32,147 nucleotides of DNA from Ignavibacteriae bacterium HGW-Ignavibacteriae-4 (lineage in GTDB: Bacteria; Bacteroidota; Ignavibacteria; Kapaibacteriales; UBA2268). Shown here piece by piece: positions 25,946 to 32,147 of this stretch. The notes beneath the pieces were generated by a model that saw only the letters and a program-made list of their open reading frames with translations, did not search any database and was not told where the DNA came from. The first letter of the stretch is position 1. Every line of letters starts with the position of its first letter. Both the position numbers and the translations under genes were made by a program. The DNA lies in the NCBI GenBank assembly GCA_002839765.1, contig PGYR01000032.1, positions 1 to 32,147 on the forward strand, written 5' to 3'.

Positions 25946-26698
25946 TTATATTGTACTAAATCCTAGTATAAAGCCTTGTGCTACCAAATCATTTGCAAAT
26001 ACTAACCCATGCTGAATTGCTTGATTCTCATCTATTCCGAATGTCTCGGAGCTAGTTCTAATCGCTGATTCGAGTGTCGAATTCTCATCGACTATGATTT
26101 GTAATGTGAGAGCGAAAAATGCTGATATGTTGAGAAACCTAACGGCTCCCGTGTCATGCTTTCTGAAGATTAGTACAAAATAGTTACCTTTCTTATCTAA
26201 TAGCTCATCTCCCTTGAATTTATGAACGGGGTATTCGAATGCTAATAGCTCATGTTCGGGTGTTACGACTAATTTATCATGGAGTATATCACCATCTCCT
26301 ATATATATAGGTATTGCCATATCTTCCATTGTGTGTAATTCTATCTCTATCCATTCGAAATAGAGTAGTTCATCTAGATATGGTCTATTGAATTTTTCAC
26401 CGTATTTCTGTGCTACGCAATATTCGTAGAACTCGAATGGCATTTTCCAAACTAATGGTGTTTGCATCTTATGATTTGCGAAATAGTCATCAACCATAGT
26501 CAGCCATTCTTTCTCTGAGAGAGTTTTCTCAGCTATGGGGTATGCAGTTGCTAATGCACCTTTTATTACATTATAGGTCAATCTGCGATAGTGGTGCAAT
26601 CGATCTTGCTTAGCTCCCTCTATTGTAACTTCCAATCCTGTTTTGCAATAGTCGGCTAATTTCGATTGTATATTATGAGTTTCTTTTTTCAGTAGCAT
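25946..26698 (-). CDS. DUF2063 partner protein of a DUF692 oxidase (BufC/HvfC-like)
   Basis: 250 residues. The N-terminal ~95 residues fit the DUF2063 'putative DNA-binding' domain: HHYRRLTYNVIKGALATAYP, then WLTMVDDYFANHKMQTPLVW and EFYEYC. The rest (~100-250) is a second alpha/beta domain with PYLDELLYFEWIEIELHTME and YFVLIFRKHDTGAVRFLNIS, as in the two-domain HvfC/BufC/MbnC-type partners. These proteins bind the precursor leader or core and deliver it to the DUF692 oxidase; the DNA-binding label in the family name is historical. The start overlaps the oxidase gene by 26 nt, so the two are coupled. A weak terminator follows, and no DoxX-like gene comes after it. Confidence 0.85.
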   Translation of the reverse strand: MLLKKETHNIQSKLADYCKTGLEVTIEGAKQDRLHHYRRLTYNVIKGALATAYPIAEKTLSEKEWLTMVDDYFANHKMQTPLVWKMPFEFYEYCVAQKYGEKFNRPYLDELLYFEWIEIELHTMEDMAIPIYIGDGDILHDKLVVTPEHELLAFEYPVHKFKGDELLDKKGNYFVLIFRKHDTGAVRFLNISAFFALTLQIIVDENSTLESAIRTSSETFGIDENQAIQHGLVFANDLVAQGFILGFSTI

Positions 26699-27518
26699 AT
26701 TCGCCTATCCAAACTTTATCTACTATACTTTGCAATTTTGCTATCTCCGCTTGTAATTCTTTCATCTGAGGTATATTGAAATCGCGCTCTAGTAATATCG
26801 GTACTGGCGAAATACGCTCGATAGTCCATTCGAATAAATCAAATACTGGGTCTATAATCGGTTGCCCATGAGTATCTATTATTGTGTCAGGGGATACCTG
26901 CTCGTGACCAGCCATGTGTATATATTTCACTCTATCCAATGGTAGGTTCTCGATGAATTCCTTAGCATTGTACTTGTGGTTGAATGCATTGACATATACA
27001 TTATTCACGTCCAACAGCAAATTACAGCCCGATTTCTCTACTATCTGGCTTATGAAACTGGCTTCGTCCATCTCAGCTGCCACTGCTGTATAATATGACA
27101 CATTCTCAATTGCTAAGGGTCTTTCCAAATAGTCTTGGACTATGCGGATTCTCTCCGATACATGGTCTATGGCATCTTGTCTAAAAGGTATAGGTAGTAA
27201 GTCATACAGATGTGCATTATCGCACTTACTATAGCTCAGATGTTCGGAATAAACTTCTGGTTTGAACTCGTCGAAGAATTTCTTCAATTCTTTGAGGAAC
27301 TCAAAATCTAAATCTTCAGGACTACCTATCGAAAGCGACAATCCGTGACACATAATAGGATATTTTTCCGCAGCTTCTCTTAGTTTCTTACGCCAATATC
27401 CACCCATCTGCATCCAATTCTCTGGAGCAAATTCTATGAACTTTGGTTTATCTTCTTCTAGTGCTATTATCTGCTTTGCTATATCTCTTCGGAATCCTAA
27501 TCCTACACCGCTTATCAT
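26673..27518 (-). CDS. DUF692 multinuclear non-haem iron oxidase (MNIO; BufB/HvfB-like)
   Basis: 281 residues, full length. DUF692 enzymes (MbnB, TglH, HvfB, BufB) are TIM-barrel proteins with two or three iron ions that oxidise cysteines of ribosomal peptides, giving oxazolone/thioamide or thiooxazole groups. The metal ligands known from the family are all visible: H58 (CHGLSLSIG), H93 (SEHLSYS), E138 (AIENVSYY), D170 and its NN pair (LLLDVNNVYVNAFNH, with H181), H201 (YIHMAGH), D215/H217 (IDTHGQPI) and E244 (LLERDFNIP). The N-terminus GVGLGFRRDIAKQI is also typical. It follows the precursor gene after 78 nt that contain a hairpin with U-tract, and overlaps its partner gene by 26 nt. Confidence 0.93.
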   Translation of the reverse strand: MISGVGLGFRRDIAKQIIALEEDKPKFIEFAPENWMQMGGYWRKKLREAAEKYPIMCHGLSLSIGSPEDLDFEFLKELKKFFDEFKPEVYSEHLSYSKCDNAHLYDLLPIPFRQDAIDHVSERIRIVQDYLERPLAIENVSYYTAVAAEMDEASFISQIVEKSGCNLLLDVNNVYVNAFNHKYNAKEFIENLPLDRVKYIHMAGHEQVSPDTIIDTHGQPIIDPVFDLFEWTIERISPVPILLERDFNIPQMKELQAEIAKLQSIVDKVWIGEYATEKRNS

Positions 27519-27540
27519 TTTACTGTCTTTCGTTAATTTA

Positions 27541-27571
27541 AAAAAAAGGGCTGAAAAATACTCTCCAGCCC
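27541..27571 (-). terminator. Hairpin with U-tract between RiPP precursor and oxidase genes (terminator or attenuator)
   Basis: On the minus strand a 10-bp stem (gggctggaga with tttttcagccc-side pairs, two G-U) closes on a 4-nt loop and is followed by seven U (A-run 27541-27547). It lies 25 nt after the precursor stop and 23 nt before the oxidase start. Partial termination here would give more precursor than enzyme mRNA. Confidence 0.7.
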
Positions 27572-27596
27572 ATATTTGAAAGAATCTAATTAAAGA

Positions 27597-27956
27597 CTAT
27601 TTGCCACAAGTGCCTTCGCCACATTTTCCTTCGCCGCCTTTACCTTCTGAGCCTTCTTCTCCTTCCTCACCTTCTTCTCCTTCCTCGCTACCTTCTTCTT
27701 CTTCACCTTCGCCACATTTTCCTTCGCCGCACTTACCTTCACCGCATTTGCCTTCTTGCAATTTGGCTTCAGTTGCTGAAAGAGTACTGATATAATCAGT
27801 AGTTGAGTTACTCAACAATTCTGATCTTACATCGTTTCCACTTCCCATTGCTTCGTAATCGAAGATACTTACGTCCATAGCGTTTGCAGAACCTGCAGCT
27901 AATACACCAGCTGCTAATAATGATAATTTCGCAGATGCTTTTAATTTGTTACTCAT
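27597..27956 (-). CDS. RiPP precursor peptide with EGKCG repeats (bufferin/HvfA-like)
   Basis: 119 residues. MSNKLKASAKLSLLAAGVLA plus AGSANA is a clear Sec signal with cleavage after ANA (~26). A 40-residue neutral segment follows (~27-66). The core then has three EGKCG units in a row (Cys71, 76, 81), a Glu/Gly/Ser-only stretch (~83-105), a changed unit EGKGG (~104-108, Cys replaced by Gly), EGKCG (Cys112) and a final EGTCGK (Cys117): five Cys in all. EGKCG is the motif modified in HvfA of Haemophilus, where the product binds copper. The exported peptide with an adjacent DUF692 oxidase and DUF2063 partner makes the RiPP call strong. The Glu-rich insert is unusual. A ggag ribosome site precedes the ATG. 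Modification and metal are inferred. Confidence 0.88.
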   Translation of the reverse strand: MSNKLKASAKLSLLAAGVLAAGSANAMDVSIFDYEAMGSGNDVRSELLSNSTTDYISTLSATEAKLQEGKCGEGKCGEGKCGEGEEEEGSEEGEEGEEGEEGSEGKGGEGKCGEGTCGK

Positions 27957-28024
27957 AATACTAACTCCAAATAATTGATAAAAAATAATAATAAAATTTC
28001 TCGGTTAAATTAGCAGAAAATTAT

Positions 28025-28435
28025 TTAATTTTCTACTACTTTTTTATGTTCTACGTACATACATTTGTCTTCTATATAATCTATTCCGTTCTCTTCGGCT
28101 AATTTCTTCGCTTCTGCGTTTCTCAAACCCAACTGCAACCATATTAGTTTTATGTCACCTTTGGCTTTTCTGCGTTCTACTGCCTCTTGCACTATAGAAA
28201 GAGCTTCTTCCTGTGGGCGGAATATATTGAGTATATCGATTTTGTCTGGTATATCCATTATGTTCCTATATACTTGCTGCTTCATTATAGTATCAGCATT
28301 CGGATTAATTGGTATTATATTGTATCCTCGCTTGAGCATATACCCAGGCACCGTGTGTGCTGCTTTTGCTATGTTCGCAGACATACCATATACAGCTATG
28401 TTTTTCATTTTTTCAAAAATTTCTTGCATTTTCAT
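28025..28435 (-). CDS. CoA-binding domain protein (YccU family)
   Basis: 136 residues, the whole of a CoA_binding_2 Rossmann domain: KNIAVYGMSANIAKAAHTVP (~11-30), GYNIIPINPNADTI, RNIMDIPDKIDILNIFRPQE, IKLIWLQLGLRNAEAKKLAE and the terminal DKCMYVEHKKV, equivalent to the family's DRCxxxEH motif. The domain binds CoA or a nucleotide; the physiological role is unknown. MKMQ offers two ATGs, at 28435 and 28429. It lies 68 nt upstream of the RiPP precursor in the same direction with no obvious terminator between, so readthrough into the cluster is possible. Similar stand-alone proteins are common and a functional link to the RiPP is not implied. Confidence 0.9.
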   Translation of the reverse strand: MKMQEIFEKMKNIAVYGMSANIAKAAHTVPGYMLKRGYNIIPINPNADTIMKQQVYRNIMDIPDKIDILNIFRPQEEALSIVQEAVERRKAKGDIKLIWLQLGLRNAEAKKLAEENGIDYIEDKCMYVEHKKVVEN

Positions 28436-28548
28436 TTAGCTATCTCTAATTACTATTTAATGGACTCATCTAAAATAACTAAATTTTTATTCGTTTTCTT
28501 ATAAACGTTGCTATTTTCTTTTTAGATAATTTAAATGAAATTATTATT

Positions 28549-28556
28549 TACATTTG
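28549..28556 (+). promoter_or_regulatory. Possible -7 element (TACATTTG) for the MscS gene
   Basis: Exact TAnnTTTG, 87 nt before the start codon on the plus strand, in the 207-nt divergent gap. No TTTG is found at the expected upstream distance. Confidence 0.3.
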
Positions 28557-28642
28557 CAACTTGTATTGCAGAATGGAAGTTTAATTCTTTTTATGTTTAA
28601 CGTGTGATTGTTAGTTAAAGTTTAAATATTCAATAGGTACTT

Positions 28643-29557
28643 ATGTTATCGAATGCGTTTAATATCATCTATAATAAGGTAAATGGTTGGTGGGAAACAT
28701 CTGTCAGTATGTTTCCTAATTTCGTTGTTGCTATTATTGTGCTTACCGTTTTCTTTGTTGTAGCAAAGTATATAAAGCATTTATTAAAAAAATTCTTCCA
28801 AAAATTCTACGGTGAATCCGTTGTTATTAATCTATTTTCCAATGTAATATATCTAACCGTAATTACTGCTGGTCTTTTTGTAGCATTAGATATCTTGGAT
28901 TTAGATAAAACTGTAACTTCGATGCTCGCAGGGCTTGGAATTATTGGTTTGGCTCTAGGTTTTGCATTCCAAGAAATTGCGGCCAATTTTATATCAGGTG
29001 TTATACTTTCTTTAAATAAGCCATTTTCAATTGGTGATATTATAGAAGTTGATAATATAACGGGTACTGTGGAATTTGTGTCTCTCCGAACTACTAATGT
29101 CAGGACTTTCCAAGGGCAGAAAGTACTAATACCTAATAAAACTATTTTCCAAAATTCGATTACTAACTTTACAGAGAATGGTAAAAGAAGGGTTGACTTA
29201 GAAGTAGGTATATCCTACGGTGATGACCTAGAAAAAGTAAAAAAGGTAACTTTAGATGCCATTAACTCACTACATGATATACTAAAAGAAGAAGAAGTTC
29301 AGTTCTATTATACTGGGTTCGGAAATAGCTCAATCAACTTTGTAGTTATGTTTTGGACAGAGTACAAGATAAAGCACAGCGAATTTTTAGAGGCACAACA
29401 CAGAGCAATAATGGCGATCAATAAGGCCTACAAAGGTAATGACATTACTATCCCATTCCCAATTCGAACTTTGGATTTTGGTATAAAAGGCGGCGAAAAA
29501 CTTTCTTCAGTTTTAAAAGATACTCCCCTAACTTTGAGAAAAGATAAGGGAGAGTAA
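28643..29557 (+). CDS. Small-conductance mechanosensitive channel, MscS family
   Basis: 304 residues. An N-terminal amphipathic helix, TM1 (FPNFVVAIIVLTVFFVVAKY), TM2 (~70-90) and the pore-lining TM3 (MLAGLGIIGLALGFAFQEIA, then NFISGVIL) are followed by the beta domain (KPFSIGDIIEVDNITGTVEF, TTNVRTFQGQKVLIPNKTIF) and the C-terminal alpha/beta domain ending IPFPIRTLDFG. The order and length match canonical MscS (about 286 residues in E.coli). It opens under membrane tension to release solutes during osmotic downshock. It is divergent from the CoA-binding gene, and its stop is 2 nt from that of the converging repeat-protein gene, so no terminator fits between them. Confidence 0.95.
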   Translation: MLSNAFNIIYNKVNGWWETSVSMFPNFVVAIIVLTVFFVVAKYIKHLLKKFFQKFYGESVVINLFSNVIYLTVITAGLFVALDILDLDKTVTSMLAGLGIIGLALGFAFQEIAANFISGVILSLNKPFSIGDIIEVDNITGTVEFVSLRTTNVRTFQGQKVLIPNKTIFQNSITNFTENGKRRVDLEVGISYGDDLEKVKKVTLDAINSLHDILKEEEVQFYYTGFGNSSINFVVMFWTEYKIKHSEFLEAQHRAIMAINKAYKGNDITIPFPIRTLDFGIKGGEKLSSVLKDTPLTLRKDKGE

Positions 29558-29559
29558 TT

Positions 29560-32147
29560 TTATTTATTAATCAATTTCCATTCGTTATCTATGTAAAAAA
29601 GCATTCTTAATTGAGTGTTAGTTAACATGTTGGAAGTACCATCATAATTCACAAATATATTACTCCCAGATTTATTGATCACAAAACAAATCTGACCATC
29701 AACTCCAGCTGGAAGAGTTACATTACCTCCTGGTGTTCCATTAAAGTAATATACTGAATATCCAGCAGGTGGAGTTTGCGAACTTCCCTTCCAAATCGAA
29801 GCAAAGTTCATAGTACCATATTCACTAGAACCACTACCACCGATTTTCAATGCCGCAGTTTTAGCATCCGTCGAAACTATCTGTAATCTAGCATCCGGCT
29901 TTTGAGTACCAATACCAACATTAGCAGAGCTGTCTGCTCCGTTCACTCCGTCTATAGCACCAAGCACTACTGTGTGGTTAGCGTCCACTTGTGCTAGTGC
30001 ACCTATGGCAGTAGAGTATTTCGCACTACTATTATTTATCTTTGCACCAGTACCAATAGCGACGTTATTGCTATCCGCTACCGCATTCCCGATTGATATA
30101 TTATTACCTATTAGTACGTTCGATTTACCGTTCATACTCGTTGCCGATTTATTACCAACGACTACGTTATTGCTAGCAGTAGTAGATGATTTCATAGATT
30201 CGAAACCAACAACTACGTTACTAGTACCATTAGTTATGCTACTACCCGCAGAATTACCAACGAATACACTTTGATTCTTATTATGAATCATAGTAGTATC
30301 ATTGATAGCATAAGATTTGTCAGTAGTTATAACACCCTCAGCATCTAGTGCAAAAGCTTTGCCTGAACCACCATTAGTTGCTATCGCTTTTATGGCTACG
30401 GCATCACTAGTACCACCGTTTACTGTTCCTTGTACCGTCAAACCAGTTGCCGAACCTGTACTTGTTCCTCCAGTAGCTGTGATTTTTGCACCCAAAGCAC
30501 CACCGTTTGCAACACTTTCATTAGCTACATCGAATATGTATTCAGATATCAATGCTGTTTGCTGTGTACTATCAGTTCCGTAAGTAATATACCCAGTACC
30601 CGCAGTCGATGTAGTCCAAGTCATATTACCACTACCATCCGTTGTAAGGAACTGTCCGTTAGTACCATATCCATCAGGCAATGTAAGAGTGTAGTTTCCG
30701 CTTAGTGCTGAGACAGGTTTTAGTGCTATATAGTTAGAACTATCATTGTCAAAAAATCTAAGAGTTTTACCATGACTTATACTCACGCCATCATAGAATG
30801 TTTTCTCTCCACCGAAAGTTTGAGCATATTTGCTTACAATACCTTTTAGAGAAGCTGTCGCATATTCAATATTTAATTGGGACCCTATAGATTGTCCATC
30901 TCCAGTAAATAGGTTAGAAAGATAAAGTGAACCTAACTTACTATTAAATTTATTCCAATCAGTTTGCGATAAGTAACCACTATTATTGGTGCTTGCAGCG
31001 TCCATATAAAGTGGAGTGCCATCACCATCACCTTTAATTGGCGCTGTTACATTAACTGTAGAAGATGAGTTGCTATTGAATTTAGCCCAATCAGCTTTCG
31101 ATAAGTAACCATCTGTAGACGCATCGGCTTTATCCATTCTTACCTTGTTCGTGCTTGTACCGTCACCGCGGATAGGCAAGTCAGTAACCACATTCATAAC
31201 AGAAAGTTTGCTATTGAAAGTATTCCAGTCAGTAGAACTTAGGTAACCGTTAGTGCTTGTGTTAGCTTGGTCCATTCTTAGCTTATCGCCAGTAGTGCCA
31301 CTGCCTTTTATCGGACTAGTCGGATCTACAGAAACTGAACTCAATTTACCATAGAAAGTAGCATAATCAGTTGAAGACAAGTAACCATCAGAAAGAAAAC
31401 CTGACTTAGCTATCTTAAGTGAATCGGAACTAGTCCCACTTCCCGATAGAGGAATATTCTTCCCAATAACTATACTTGATAATTTATTGTTGAAAGTATT
31501 CCAATCGCCTGAACTAAGGAATCCATGTACAAGGTTTGTAGCTTTTGGGATGGAAATACTATTAGTAATACCATTTCCTGTTAAAGGAGTAGCCACTTTT
31601 ACAGAATCTATGGAAGTGTTATTGTTGAATTTAGTCCAATCCGTAGCCGAAAGATAACCGTCAGTGCTGCCGTCCGCTTTAGCAATAGTCAGAGGGTTTC
31701 CTATTATACCCGTGCCACTTAGAGGTATGCTATTAGCAACAGTAACAGTAGAAAGTTTATTATTGAAAGTATTCCAATTTGCTGCAGTTAAATAACCGTC
31801 TGTCGTAGTACTCGCCTTAGCTATTGTCAATGAATCGCTACTTGTTCCACTACCAGACAATGGGATGTTTTTAGCAACAGTAACGGTTGAAAGTTTGTTG
31901 TTAAAAGCGACCCAATCTGTAGAACCAAGGTAACCATTTGTACTGGCATCAGCTCTGCCAATTGTTATTGGAATGTCAACACCGTTCCCAACAATCGGTC
32001 CACTAACAGAAACAGTCGAAATTTTGCCATTAAATGATTTCCAGTCAGTCGAATCTAAATAACCGTTAGCTGAACTACTTGCTTTCGATATTTTAATTGG
32101 GTCACCGCTTGTACCATCACCCGAAAGCGGAGAATTAACCGATACAG
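29560..32147 (-). CDS. Giant tail-fibre-like repeat protein, C-terminal part (5' end outside the window)
   Basis: The frame is open from the right edge to the stop at 29560, at least 862 codons; the TTG at 31860 is internal. Roughly the first 450 residues are nine tandem ~44-residue units of the type PLSGxGTxxxxLxIAKA, xSTDGYLSSTDWNTFNNKLS (30,945-32,147), plus one degenerate unit. A LTLPDGYGTNGQFLTTDGSG segment follows. Then come YadA-head-like short repeats (VFVGNSAGSS, NVVVGNKSAT, NVLIGNNISIGN, NNVAIGTGAKI), a VGIGTQKPDARLQI motif common in Bacteroidota surface fibres, and a final beta domain. No S74 chaperone and no T9SS signal is seen at the C-terminus (FYIDNEWKLINK). It is likely a trimeric fibre or adhesin. 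Phage origin is not supported by neighbours. Confidence 0.8.
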   Translation of the reverse strand, partial: VSVNSPLSGDGTSGDPIKISKASSSANGYLDSTDWKSFNGKISTVSVSGPIVGNGVDIPITIGRADASTNGYLGSTDWVAFNNKLSTVTVAKNIPLSGSGTSSDSLTIAKASTTTDGYLTAANWNTFNNKLSTVTVANSIPLSGTGIIGNPLTIAKADGSTDGYLSATDWTKFNNNTSIDSVKVATPLTGNGITNSISIPKATNLVHGFLSSGDWNTFNNKLSSIVIGKNIPLSGSGTSSDSLKIAKSGFLSDGYLSSTDYATFYGKLSSVSVDPTSPIKGSGTTGDKLRMDQANTSTNGYLSSTDWNTFNSKLSVMNVVTDLPIRGDGTSTNKVRMDKADASTDGYLSKADWAKFNSNSSSTVNVTAPIKGDGDGTPLYMDAASTNNSGYLSQTDWNKFNSKLGSLYLSNLFTGDGQSIGSQLNIEYATASLKGIVSKYAQTFGGEKTFYDGVSISHGKTLRFFDNDSSNYIALKPVSALSGNYTLTLPDGYGTNGQFLTTDGSGNMTWTTSTAGTGYITYGTDSTQQTALISEYIFDVANESVANGGALGAKITATGGTSTGSATGLTVQGTVNGGTSDAVAIKAIATNGGSGKAFALDAEGVITTDKSYAINDTTMIHNKNQSVFVGNSAGSSITNGTSNVVVGFESMKSSTTASNNVVVGNKSATSMNGKSNVLIGNNISIGNAVADSNNVAIGTGAKINNSSAKYSTAIGALAQVDANHTVVLGAIDGVNGADSSANVGIGTQKPDARLQIVSTDAKTAALKIGGSGSSEYGTMNFASIWKGSSQTPPAGYSVYYFNGTPGGNVTLPAGVDGQICFVINKSGSNIFVNYDGTSNMLTNTQLRMLFYIDNEWKLINK
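30945..32147 (-). repeat. Array of nine ~132-138 bp coding repeats
   Basis: Each unit encodes a variant of GYLSxxDWxxFNxKLS followed by PLSGxGT. Units are diverged but conserve the DW and FN positions. The first seen is at the right edge and the last clear one ends near 30945; the array continues outside the window. Confidence 0.8.

Noticed and set aside
27601-27795. Plus-strand frame rich in Pro and Ser opposite the RiPP precursor
   Set aside because: It is the mirror of the Glu/Gly-rich repeat; the minus frame has signal peptide, ribosome site and motif.
28015-28034. 8-bp inverted repeat at the 3' end of the CoA-binding gene as a terminator
   Set aside because: It is AT-only apart from the ends, overlaps the stop codon and lacks a U-tract on the minus strand.
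27541-28040. CRISPR-like interpretation of the short tandem repeats around the RiPP precursor
   Set aside because: The repeats are in-frame codons for EGKCG units with a 15-bp period and no spacers.
29972-30705. Three plus-strand frames inside the tail-fibre-like gene
   Set aside because: Shadows of a repetitive minus-strand coding region; no independent start signals or motifs.
29560-32147. Prophage region
   Set aside because: Only a fibre-like protein is present; no integrase, capsid, terminase or lysis gene and no att-like repeat is visible.

Overview
The window is AT-rich bacterial DNA from a member of the Bacteroidota/Chlorobiota (FCB) group. Evidence seen in the sequence: a large secreted protein ending in a Por/type IX secretion (T9SS) sorting domain, two TonB-dependent receptors, many Bacteroidota-style lipoproteins, and promoters matching the TTTG / TAnnTTTG consensus of that phylum (clearest at 7665-7695 and 4360-4389). 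An Ignavibacteria- or Kapabacteria-like lineage is possible, but the species cannot be fixed from sequence alone. No transposase, integrase or CRISPR array is visible.

Layout. 1-1505: 3' part of a TonB-dependent receptor. 1580-2095: a lipoprotein gene interrupted by an in-frame TAA in its signal peptide. 2244-3504: three translationally coupled small lipoproteins that look like paralogues. 3586-5513: an outer-membrane beta-barrel protein, a lipoprotein and a small membrane protein, separated by strong hairpin terminators. 5560-7635: a complete TonB-dependent receptor with a well-formed promoter. 7963-8035: tRNA-Thr. 8109-13024: a compact six-gene minus-strand housekeeping operon (cysS, a DUF2520 Rossmann protein, uppP, an exported cyclophilin, engB, gmhA). 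13188-15250: a small basic membrane protein and a TPR histidine kinase with no response regulator beside it. 15454-19047: the T9SS-exported beta-propeller/FnIII protein, followed by a TTG-start lipoprotein. 19853-22755: an rnhA / DUF1460 amidase / MFS permease operon. 22832-25468: a PD40 protein with two OmpA-like domains. 25469-25945: a non-coding gap with inverted repeats. 25946-27956: a RiPP metallophore-type (bufferin/HvfA-like) cluster. 28025-29557: a CoA-binding protein and an MscS channel. 29560-32147: the C-terminal part of a giant tail-fibre-like repeat protein that runs off the window.

The most notable system is the three-gene cluster at 25946-27956. A Sec-exported precursor peptide with repeated EGKCG motifs is followed by a DUF692 (MNIO) multinuclear iron oxidase and its DUF2063 partner. 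In characterised relatives (HvfABC of Haemophilus; bufferins) such enzymes turn the cysteines of EGKCG motifs into copper-binding heterocycles. Here the precursor carries a long Glu/Gly-rich insert between two cysteine blocks. A hairpin with a U-tract sits between the precursor and the enzymes, and the usual DoxX-type gene is not seen on either side.
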